From Adenophora triphylla var. japonica (Eukaryota > Streptophyta > Magnoliopsida > Asterales > Campanulaceae): DNA of 64,000 bases. Under the pieces are notes generated by a model. It had not been told where the DNA came from. It saw only the letters and a list, made by a program, of their open reading frames with translations, and ran no database searches. Below are positions 33,678-43,238 of the stretch, one piece after another. The stretch lies in the NCBI GenBank assembly GCA_022495995.1, contig JAFEMH010001469.1:1-64000 (forward strand). The letters run 5' to 3'. A program made the position numbers and the translations under genes. Positions within the stretch are counted from its first letter, which is position 1, and each line of letters opens with the position of its first letter.

Positions 33678-33762
33678 GATCGCTCCCTCCTTCAATTTCA
33701 GCTTAATGTCCTCCCTTTTCTACACAATTTTCATTGGCCCAGCTTTAATAAGAGGCAAAATG

Positions 33763-34319
33763 GTCTTATAAGTTAATTATAAGAGGTTATTAAGTCTTAT
33801 AATTAACTTATAAGAGTTGTAAATGTGTAAATTATGAGAGCAATTCGTTGTTATTATTGAAATTTTTTATTTTTTTGTTTGAAAATTTTGTCTTATAAGT
33901 CAATTATAAGAGACAAAGTAGTCTTATAATTAACTTATAAGAGTTGTAAATGTGTAAATTATGAGAGCAATTCGTTATTATTATAGAAATTTTTTAATTT
34001 TTTGGTTGAAAATTTTGTCTTATAAGTCAGTTATAAGAGACAAAGTAGTCTTATAATTAACTTATAAGAGTTGTAAATGTATAAATTATGAGAGCAATTC
34101 ATTGTTATTATTGAAATTTTTAATTTTTTTGGTAAAAATGTGTCTTATAAATCAATTATAAGAGACAAAGTAGTCTTATAATTAACTTATAAGAGTTGTA
34201 AATGTGTAAATTATGAGAGCAATTTGTTGTTATTATTGAAATTTTTGAATTTTTTGTTGAAAATTTTGTCTTATAAGTCAATTATAAGAGACAAAGTAGT
34301 CTTATAATTAACTTACAAG
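33763..34319 (+). repeat. Tandem repeat, about 126-bp unit, 4.4 copies
   Basis: Units start at gtcttataag at 33763, 33890, 34017, 34142 and 34268 (spacings 127, 127, 125, 126). Each unit contains the inverted words cttataagt..aattataag. Confidence 0.9.
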
Positions 34320-34456
34320 ACCACCCGTCACACGCGTGCGAGAAAGTAAGGGTGATTATGTCTTTATATTATCGAGGGGTGTCTGGGGAATTAACTAAAT
34401 GTTGTTTCTTAAATTGGGTTTAAATCTCGCCCAAGGGGCCCTAGAGGAAATCGGCC

Positions 34457-34812
34457 AATAAACAAATTATCAAGCACACAACACAATTAAAATTTACACA
34501 AATAAAGACAGGTAAATCATGATCACATAAATAAAGATTCATATCAATAAAAATGGAGATAGAGAGATATACATGTGTGTGGATCAGAGACATTAATAGC
34601 AATGAATTAATAGTCGTGATGTACTGCACCGACGACGATGGAAACGGTGACGAGGGCTGCGGCGTCTCCTTCGGGTTTCTCCGTTTCTATTCTCTACTTC
34701 TCTCAAGTGTCTCACACTTAACGATTCATGAATTGAGTTCACAAAGTCAATGTATCCCATAATTTCTACTTAAAAATGCCGTTATTTTGTGGCCAAAAAA
34801 ATATAAAAAATA
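34457..34812. other. Stretch between the two nested MITEs
   Basis: Part of the hAT-like element. A GC-richer piece (34620-34690, gacgacgatggaaacggtgacg) could be captured gene sequence, but I do not recognise it. Confidence 0.35.
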
Positions 34813-35294
34813 GGGTCATTGCCCCATAAGTTCCTTTTTTTTTAATCTATGTCCGATAAGTTCCTTCCCCATGTTGTATTATGATTTTGTAATATGTTTC
34901 GAAAATACAACATCAATTACGGCCATAATACTGCATTCCGGCGGTGCCGGTGACCGGAGTCCGAAGCCTATGGACCGGCGACCAGATTCCGACCTCCGGC
35001 GACCAGATTCCGGCGATCGGCGGCCAGATTTCAGCCAAAATTGCCGAATTCCGGTGAAAATTGATCGGATTCCGGCGAAAATTGACCAAAATTCGGCATG
35101 CGGCGATAGCAGACGGCGGCGGCGGAGCTGGGCGGAGGCGGTGGTGCAGATGCAGTATTATGATTTTAAATTACTGCATAACTAAATGTTGTGTTATACA
35201 TAATACAACATGAGAACTTATGGGGCATTTTAATACAATGAGGAACTTAGTGGGAAGTGATTTGTTCCAAAAGGAACTTATGGGGCAAATTCCC
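34813..35294. mobile_element. Mutator-like MITE with perfect 9-bp target duplication
   Basis: 482 bp. The inward ends are GGGTCATTGCCCCATAAG and GGGAATTTGCCCCATAAG. The flanks taaaaaata (34804-34812 and 35295-35303) are identical. Inside, a second inverted pair (tgttgtattatg / cataatacaaca) encloses a GC-rich core of ccggcgaccagattcc words (34935-35140) that could be captured sequence. Confidence 0.85.
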
Positions 35295-35621
35295 TAAAAA
35301 ATATAGTGGGTTGACCCGACCCAGCCCACCCCGAACCCGTTTTGGCTCGCACCCATATGGGTTAGCCTGAATTGACCCACTTTTATTTGGGTTAGTAGTT
35401 TTGAAACCCAACCCACCCTTATTGTATGGCGGGGCGGGCTGGCCCAACGGGCCCAACCCAAATTGACGGCTCTAGAAGTTAGGATCAAAAAGAAGAAGAA
35501 GAATAAAAGCCTAGGGGTTTAGTGGTTCGATCATGGGAGGATAAAGGGTTAATGGTTCGTCCATGGGAGAAGAATTGTCGAAAGTTTAAGAAAAAGAAGA
35601 CTGAGAGAGAGGGAGAAACGA

Positions 35622-36320
35622 TTGTTAGAGTGGCGGAAGCGAATGGTGAACTTGGGTAGATTAATTTTCAAACATTTGGCTTCGTGGGGTAGAAGAAAAG
35701 ACATTACCATGTTTCCTTACCCTTCCTTAATTTTCCAAATTTTGAAAGCTCAAAAAATTCCCATTGAAGAGTCGGATGAGTACACTTCTAGTTTTGATCT
35801 CTATGCTATAGATTCTCAGCTGACTAAGAAGAACACCAAGAGTGTGAGGTATACAGGTGACCTTCCTTAGTCAAAGGTAAATGAATTTGGGTCAAGTGAT
35901 GCGGTTCATGCTCAGGGTGTTACTCATACTGTTACCCCGAATGTTACTCTGAAATCTCCAAGTTTTTCAGATACAGATGCTGCTAATGTTCTTGCAAATG
36001 TGTATAATTTGTTGGGGAATGCTTCACCAACAATACCGAAGACCACAGTTTTGACATTTCTCCACAAACAAACTTCTGCCATTGCCGAAATTGTACAAGG
36101 ATGGGCTAAGCTCAAGAAAATTACTGATGAGTTTATTCGGCAGGTTTCTTCCCAAACTGGGGAAGATAATAGTGCTGATGGAGCTGGTCCAAGTGGAGGT
36201 GGTGGTGGAGATGCCAGTAGTGCTGCTGCAGATGTTACTGAAGGTGCTGCCACAGATGCTGGAGATGAAGAAGGGGAAGAAGAGGAGGAAGAAGAAGTTG
36301 ATGATGAGCAAGAAGAGTAA
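35622..36320 (+). pseudogene. LTR-retrotransposon ORF of the putative-plant-transposon-protein type
   Basis: One frame with a single in-frame TAG at 35868-35870. The first part (IFKHLASWGRRKDITMFPYP, SLIFQILKAQ) resembles the domain Pfam calls putative plant transposon protein, found in retrotransposon-associated ORFs. The second part is a short helical stretch (TVLTFLHKQTSAIAEIVQGW), a Gly/Ala-rich linker, and an acidic tail of about 25 mostly Glu/Asp residues before the stop at 36320. The N-terminal end is cut by or lies beyond the hAT-like element. The last 28 bases belong to the 1077-bp segment duplicated across the CACTA. Confidence 0.6.
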
Positions 36321-37369
36321 ACCTTGTCTGAAGGTTGATGTTTCCGCTCTTTTGGTTATGGTACTTTGGTGGTTGAAAAATAATTTACTTTTATGTTTTT
36401 ATTTGGAACATGTTTTAAATACTTTGGTGGTTTGATTTATTTGCTTTCGGTTTAAACTTTTAGGGTTGTTTGAACTGAAGTAGCTTAGTAACTTTGATTT
36501 ATCGTTGGTACTTTAGGTTGCTAGTTATTTGGAAAACTTATTTTGAAAAATATGTTTTGATAACTAGTATTTTTGTGATAAATCATTGTGGTTGTTAATT
36601 TCTTGATTATGGGGGAGATAACTATGAAGTTACTCTGTTATGGCAAACTTTTTCTTGCAGGGATCAGCACTCTAGAGTTTGGAAAGAAATTATAAATTAT
36701 GAAAGAGATTGTTAGTACAGACTGTGGGTGTTACCACAGGTGCTATCACTGGCAGTTGGGTGTTACACAAACTGAAATGATTTGTAATTTAATAATTATT
36801 TCCATATTATTTTATATCCTAATGTCTAATATTATTTGCAAGATATTTGTGTTTGTTGATCTATATTTCAGGTTAATACATAGTTGGATTAATTGCTAGA
36901 AATAAGAAAGAAGTTGTTGAAAGAGTTATTCGTAAATGGGAGATTTACGGATAACTTTGCTTGGTCCATATTATTTTTTGATAAAAGAAAAATGTGGGAA
37001 GACCAAGTCTTGAAATTGTTGCTGATTATTAGAAGAGTACAATGGCAAGAAAGCAATAGAGTACAAGGTGATAAAGCAAGGACTTGGGCATCAAGTTTTC
37101 GGTTGCTATTTTGGTGGGAAGTTGGCGTCTTATGTGAAGAAGAAGCCAAGAATATTCTCCAATCCTCTCACACGATTTTACAAGAAGAGCTGATATTTTG
37201 GAGTAGCCTCCAAGGCAATTGAAGGCTATAAATAGGCTAGGTGTGATTCATTTGAAGTATGCCAAATATCAAATATCAAACACACACCTTAGCACAAGAG
37301 AGACAAAGTTCCTTTGGTTCGTATAATCCTTCCTCCCTTGTGATTCTAGCTTAAATACTGAGTGTTTAA
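36293..37369 (+). repeat. 1077-bp direct repeat, left copy (flanks the CACTA)
   Basis: Matches 49137-50213 over the whole length without gaps. I counted three base differences (near 36701, 36902 and 37019). It comprises the end of the retrotransposon ORF, about 390 bp of 3' internal sequence, and the first 660 bp of an LTR that starts TGTTAGTACAG at 36710 and has a TATAAATAGG box at about 37228. Confidence 0.95.
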
Positions 37370-37850
37370 AATCCGCCGTAAATAATACGCGCCCCGCCGT
37401 ATATAGTATTTACGGCGGACTAGCCGCCGTAAATAGATCCCCGTATAAATCATCGCCGTATATACTATATACGGCGGGACAACCGCCGTATATAGTATAT
37501 ACGGCGGATATACCACCGCCGTATATAAATGGAATACATACGTATAAAATGGCGTATTTGAGTGATCTTTATACGGCGGAATGTGTAACCGCCGTAAATA
37601 AGAGACGAGTCGTCCGCTCCGTGACGAGTCGTCCGGCTTACACCCCCACCGGGTTCCCTCGTCCAAACGAGTCGTCCATGGCCATTTTATACGGCGGTCA
37701 CTATATCCGCCGTAAATAACTAAATAGGGACGACTCGTCCAACATGGCACGAGTCGTCCCATTTACACCCCCTACTGGTTCCCTCGTCCCCCCTTTGGGC
37801 ACGAGTCGTCCCTAGGTTTATACGGCGGATTTAGTCACCGCCGTAAATAA
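37370..37850. repeat. Left subterminal repeat array of the CACTA
   Basis: About a dozen tatacggcgg / ccgccgtatata words in both orientations, often paired as palindromes. Interspersed are acgagtcgtcc words (37605-37815). In En/Spm such subterminal words are the binding sites of the TnpA/TNP1 protein. Confidence 0.85.
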
Positions 37851-38090
37851 TCCTATTTTTTTTTTCCCCAGCTTTGTATAATTCATTTTCCCCAAAAATA
37901 CGTTCACAAAAACCAAATTCAACCTGTACACACACAATATAACCAAAAATACACAAATGCAATCAATATTTACAATCTACATATTAACACAATTAATGTT
38001 GAATGTATCCAGGACATAATAACCATTATACAAAAAGTTATTAGTTGTTGAATGTATCCAAAATACACAATGTCTAAAATCCACGAACAC

Positions 38091-39610
38091 CTATTCATTA
38101 CCGTCATTTCCACGTCGTTCCATCCAACAACGTTTCAATTCATCAATTTGTTGTTGTAACTTAAGGCGTTCCTCATCAAGTTGTTGTTGTAACTGCTCCT
38201 GAAGTCGTTGGCGTTCCTCCTCATTTTTTCGGCGTTCCTCCTCAAGTTGTCTTTCAAAATCTCGCTCGACCCCCGCCACCGCCTCCGCTACACTGTCCGA
38301 GAAGGTTGGGATTTACCAAACACCTTAGTTTTGTTCGGACCGCCTCCCATACATCGAACTCTCCCATGGTCATCGTGAGCCAAACATACCAACAAAAATA
38401 TTTTCACGCGCCGCGGGAGAGTCTTGTTGCTCCTCTGGCAGCTCCTCAACTGCATCATTAAGCGTTTGCTGTAACAAAAACAACATGTTCAATATAAATG
38501 TTTTAACTTTAATTAATATTATGAAAATGAAGTTAGAAATGAAAAACGTATTCTATAGAATAACAAAACTGAAACAGAAAAGGTTGAAACTTTAACTTAC
38601 AATCATTTGAGTGGTTTCTTGATCTGCGGGTGTTTTGCCCGTGCGCGTATGTATGAAAACGCTTAAGCGATCAGTTGGTAATCCGCTTGTCGCCTCTCTA
38701 CAATTTATAATAGAATCATTTGACAAAAAAATATATTTATATACGATACAAAAAGAAACATTAATTGAATTGACAACTGAGAACTAAATTGAACGATGAC
38801 AAACCTCTTTGATGACTTTGGGATGGGACGTTTTTCCGGTCCTATTCAGGCACGATTGTTTTTCTCGATTCAATTTATTTGTTTCTTATATTTCCTGGAA
38901 AAAAAAAAGATAATATTAGTATTAATTTGACTACTTATATAAGACATTCACGATAATAGATTGAGATTAATTTGAAATATACCCGAGCCTTGGGCGTACC
39001 CCACATCGCAACAAGTGCAGCCCATTGATCCGCAACGCACCCACGGGGTGGGTGAGCCAATGCGTCTTCGTCAGATTCATACATCTTATAATGCTGTTTC
39101 AACTGAGTAATAATATTCATAACTGAGTAATATTCATAACTATATAATACTTATTATATGCTTGTCTCACATTGTATTTCCAGTCACGCCACGCTTTAGC
39201 GAGAGAAAGAGCCATAACCGGGAAATACTCCGGAGGAGCATTTGTATTTTCCTATATACACAATTCAACAAAGAAAAAAAAAACAATTGTTAGAGAATCA
39301 TAAGACTTTTGACTACGTACTAGAGATATATGTAAGAAATATGGATTACAACTTACCAGAACGTCATTCCATACGTTATTTATGCACTCGTGATTCATCT
39401 GAGACCACTCATTAGTTAATGGGAAATGTTCCCCATTTTTAGCAAAAATTCCTATCTGAGTAGCTAATTGTGCCATTTCCCAACCGGTTGACCATAATTA
39501 TTCCATATTATGATCAATCTCTCTTTACCCCATTTGGCGGTTGGTTTTGCCAACCCTCTTCCTTTAGGGTTAGAGCCCTGACCTGGTAATAAATTTTTCC
39601 TTGGAGGCAT
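38091..39610 (-). pseudogene. TNP1-like (Ptta/En/Spm, Transposase_24) protein of the CACTA
   Basis: TnpA-type proteins bind subterminal repeats of CACTA elements and assist TNP2. Reading leftward: MPPRKNLLPGQGSNPKGRG (ATG at 39610), then after a one-base shift LATQIGIFAKNGEHFPL and an exon ending before an intron at about 39358. Further exons read PPEYFPVMALSLAKAWRDWK (about 39230), HPPRGCVADQWAALVAMWGT (about 39040), RACIGPEKRPIPKSS (about 38850), GLPTDRLSVFIHTRTGKTPA (about 38690), and a final exon whose coiled coil FERQLEEERRKNEEERQRL ends at 38091. The exon order and ADQW..L..W and FIHTRTGK boxes fit the Transposase_24 family. The shift near 39475 and a stop near 38370 suggest it is inactive. 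Confidence 0.75.
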
Positions 39611-39889
39611 ATCTGTCATATGACAATTCAATTATAGCACAAGAATTGGATAAACCAAGTAAAGGACCCAAAAAAACAATCTTATAATATATGTATAAGA
39701 CCTATAAATTTATTATAGGTCTTATGTATTATGTATAAGACCATATATTGGTCTTATAAATGGCCTTATAGAATAACAATGCTTCCAATATACAATTGTA
39801 ATACTACAAGTCATAAATGAGTTGTAAATTTATATAGGTATAAGACCTATAATATAATATACATACATAAAGGAGACTTATAACAAGGT

Positions 39890-40160
39890 AGATATAGAAG
39901 TAGCAACAACAACAAAACAGCAACAACAACAACAACAAAACAGCAGCAACAACAATAACAAAACAGCAGCAACAACAACAACAACAAAACAAAGAAGAAC
40001 AACAACAACAAAACAGCAGCAACAACAATAACAAAACAGCAGCAACAACAACAACAAAACAGCAACAACAACAAAACAGCAGCAACAACAACAACAACAA
40101 AAGCGGCGGCAACAACAACAGCAACAACAAGCACAACAACAAAACAAAGAAGAACAACAA
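39890..40160. repeat. CAA/CAG microsatellite
   Basis: About 270 bp of aacaacaacaaaacagcag words with internal longer-order repeats (for example aacagcagcaacaacaataac twice). Minus-strand open frames here (poly-Leu/Cys/Val) are translations of this repeat. Confidence 0.95.
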
Positions 40161-41336
40161 CTTTTCTTTTTTTTTTCATTTTTTTTTAAAGAAAAATGAT
40201 ACCGGTACGTGGGATTGTTAGACCACAATTTATCCCAAGCCCCGGGTTAGGGAGCGATACAGGAAGGTTAATGGTTTCCACCTATATACCAAGTATCGTT
40301 TTCATTAAAAGTATAAAGCCCTGTGTCCTTCATAGAAAGTAGCCTGACATGTCTTTGCACTAAATTGACATTAATTTACAAATAGTTGTCACATCAAGCT
40401 TCAGTTCTCAATTAAAAGATGAAGCAAGCAGTTTGACAATGTGAACGTGTTAGAGGTGACACATTTTGTTGCGGCTATACACTGAATGGAGGAGGAATTT
40501 GTGTGTCTGATGACATATGTAGCAATAATTAGCATAGAGAAAAAAAAAAGAGCTCATTGCATTAGGAGATGGAATGAAAAGGCAGGATTGGCCTTAGCTT
40601 TTGTGTTGAATCATCTTCCTCCAGCTCTCTACTTCTTTCCCTTAGCTTTTGTGTTGAATCATCTTGGAATGAAAAGGCAGGATTGGCCTTTACTTTTTTT
40701 TTTATTATTATAATTATTATTTTTTGTGTGGGGGGATTAGTAGGGTTTAATGCATGCAAATGTCATTTCATGAAAAGGCAGGAAAAGGCAAGATCATCTT
40801 CAAACTTTAAAGTCACAATTACAGTTAATTCATAAAAAACTGCTCATGCAAATGTCATTTCAAAATGCATGGACAAGCTGAAAACTTGTTGCAAAGGGGT
40901 ATTAGAATTTGATTTATAAGGGAAAAATAACAAATTGCATTCACGAGCACATGTACAGAACCAAATCTACATTTCTTTTGCTCTATAAATAATACTTTTG
41001 GAAGCGGGGCGGGGGGCTCCGCGGGTTGTGGACACATTTGTTATATGTCACATTTAACAAAAAACAAATACCAAATCGGTGGGGAAGCGGGGCAGGGGGA
41101 ACAACAACCACAAGGAACAACAACAACAACAACACTATAGGGCAAGCCTTGCTTGATACGTAAAAAGTATAAAATAGTACGGGGGGGCTCCCAGTGGGTA
41201 CCAAATCGGTGGGGAAGCGAGGCGGGGACATCCCAAAGTAAAAGGAGTACCTGGAGAAGCAGATGACGGAGGTAGAAAGTAAGAGCTGCTGCAACAAGAT
41301 CCTGTAGGAAATAAGAGTTTGATCAAAAGAAGCAGA
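40161..41336. other. CACTA interior without a recognised gene
   Basis: Contains a direct duplication of a ggaatgaaaaggcaggattggcctt word (about 40570 and 40667) and a segment with three gaagcggggcgggg words (41000-41230). No coding signature seen. Confidence 0.45.
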
Positions 41337-41530
41337 ACAAATACATATTACAATTAACAATATTAATATTCAATCCAACCATACAAAATAACAAGTTTGA
41401 TTGAAATATGAAACATAAGTAATAACATTGTCTTAGTAATAGTAAGCAAATAAGATCTAAACAAATACATATTACAATTAACAATATTAATATTCAACCA
41501 TACAAAATAACAAGTTTGATTGAAACATGA
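41337..41530. repeat. Spacer repeat behind the ATHILA-like gene
   Basis: Two partial copies of aacaaatacatattacaattaac..caagtttgattgaaacatgaaac..gtaataacattgtcttag. A third and fourth version lie at 43039-43230 behind the TNP2 gene, so both genes share the same downstream sequence. Confidence 0.85.
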
Positions 41531-41539
41531 AACATTAAT

Positions 41540-43003
41540 AATAACATCACAATAATAACATCACCGATGAGAGCCGGAGGTTTGTCCACGATAGTAGGTC
41601 TCGACGGGAAGAACGCCTCTGTGCACGAGCGGTGGCTCTCGAATGCATCATAGTCAAATAATCCTCTCGAAACCGGCTCGTAACTCCGGGGCTCTGTCTG
41701 CATCGCCCAAGCCTCCATTGCGTATACGGGCTCCCAAAATGGCAGTTTCATCTTCCAACCCCTCAAAACGATCCTGCACCTCCCCCCATCTAGCATCCTC
41801 TAAAGTCTGTCGACTCTGTTCCCGAGCGATAACCTCCCCCCATCTAGCATCCTCCAAAGCATGTCGGCTGCTCCCGAGCAATCCTTGATCGCTCCTGCTC
41901 CTCCAAAAATGCCCTCATGGTATCCCACTGATCAAAAGAACCCTGCTGGCTCTGGTTCTGCTCTCCTCCCTGACCACCCTGTCTCTCCTGATCCTCCTCT
42001 TCCTGCTCCTCATCATCCTCCTCATCAACGGGATCCATTTGATCATCAACACCGGGCATACGCCAATGCCTGTCTTGTTCACCACTCAGAAACGTGGCCC
42101 CTACCCTGCAACGGACCGTCCTCCTGGGAGTACCATATTCAAATAATAAAGACACATTGTCTGTCGCCCTCCGGTCCCTCACAAACTTGTCATACTGCAC
42201 TAGCCGATCTACGAATAAAAACTCGTGCCCCCCATCAATCTCATCGCCTCGGGTTTTGGTTCACCCACACAAGCTTGAGCAATCAATGTGATCATCCCCC
42301 CTATTGATATGTTTCCCTTTTTGGTAAGGGCAAATGCCTCACATCTCCGAACAAAAATATCAACCCAATCAGGAATCACCTGAAAACTCCTCAACCCTGT
42401 TCGCAAAAGGTTTACCATAGCCACATTCAATTGAGCGGGCTCTCCGTTTGCCAACCAAGACATAGATAGACCTCTCGTAAAATAATTTCCAAGCCGGGTG
42501 AGAAAAGAGGAAGCCCTAAGGTATTTTTTTTGCAGGGCAATCCTGTGAGCTCAGAAAAGAAAAAACAAGTCCCCCATCGGACTCGACCCAGCTTCCTCTC
42601 TGATCAACCCCAAAGATTTGCCTCAACTCATCATAATCCACTCGATAGGCTTCATCATTCATATGAAACCGAATAGTATTTTCTTGTGACCCCTGGCCTA
42701 CCTCCAAAGTTGAAAGGAACTCAAGTGAATATCCCAAATACGTAGATGGAGTCTTTCCCAGGAAATTACCTAACCCGGCTTGCGTCATCAATTCTGTTAC
42801 TAACGTCTCTAAACCCAAATCCCTCAACACCGGCAAATGAAGGAAAGTGGTGACTTGAAATTTCCTACCCTCCAAATTCCGCCATTTTTTCTTTTGAGCG
42901 GCGGTCAATTGGGTCAATCCCATATACGGATCATTTGGGACTACGGGCGGCGGGTTTTGTCTACCCCTCTTGTTGCTACCCTCTCTCTCTCCTTAGGAGG
43001 CAT
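41540..43003 (-). pseudogene. ATHILA ORF1-like gene inside the CACTA
   Basis: Starts MPPKERERE at 43003 and, after a one-base shift, continues RGRQNPPPVVPNDPY. The core has KFQVTTFLHLPVLRDLGLET and TPSTYLGYSLEFLSTL, then FHMNDEAYRVDYDELRQIFG, then PAQLNVAMVNLLRTGLRSFQ and GMITLIAQACVGEP. This layout resembles the ATHILA ORF-1 / plant retrotransposon ORF family. An acidic linker (about 42010-42040) and a helical tail with repeated LEDARWGEV words follow. At least two frame breaks (near 42980 and 42490). It lies between TNP1 and TNP2 in the same orientation. Its role in the transposon is unknown. Family assignment is moderate. Confidence 0.6.
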
Positions 43004-43038
43004 ATTTTCAACACAAAAACCACCTATACATAAGACGG

Positions 43039-43230
43039 AGAGACACAAATTTTAGTAATAACATTGTCTTAGTAAATAGTAAGCAAATAAGACCTAAACA
43101 AATACATATTATATAGAAGTAACAATATTAATATTCAACCATACAAAAATAAGAAGTTTGATTGAAACATGAAACTTAAGTAATAACATTGTCTTAGTAA
43201 ATAGTAAGCAAATAAGATCTAAACAAATAC
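43039..43230. repeat. Spacer repeat behind the TNP2 gene
   Basis: Two tandem versions of the gaaac..aagtaataacattgtcttagtaaatagtaagcaaataaga unit, related to 41337-41530. Confidence 0.85.
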
Positions 43231-43238
43231 TACTCAAA

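Larger units (their letters stand above)
33446..34456. mobile_element. Mutator-like MITE nested in the hAT-like element
   Basis: Inverted ends GGAAAATTTACCCTAGGGC and GCCCTAGAGGAAATCGGCC. The 9-bp flanks tataaacta / aataaacaa agree at 7 positions. The interior is two tandem-repeat blocks. Confidence 0.55.
33118..35474. mobile_element. hAT-like element of gggcggg/gggttgg words, carrying two nested MITEs
   Basis: The left end TAAAGCTGTCAATACGGGC and right end AATTGACGGCTCTA are inverted repeats. Subterminal words (ggcggggcgagctggccc, caacccacc) recur inverted at the right. The 8-bp flanks aaacttag / gaagttag agree at 6 positions. Two Mutator-like elements account for about 1.5 of its 2.4 kb. 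Confidence 0.6.

Noticed and set aside
34553..34762. 69-codon open frame between the two nested MITEs
   Set aside because: No family features. It lies within transposon sequence, so gene capture could not be shown.
39804..40228. Three overlapping minus-strand open frames rich in Leu, Cys and Val
   Set aside because: They are the three readings of the CAA/CAG microsatellite and have no domain features.
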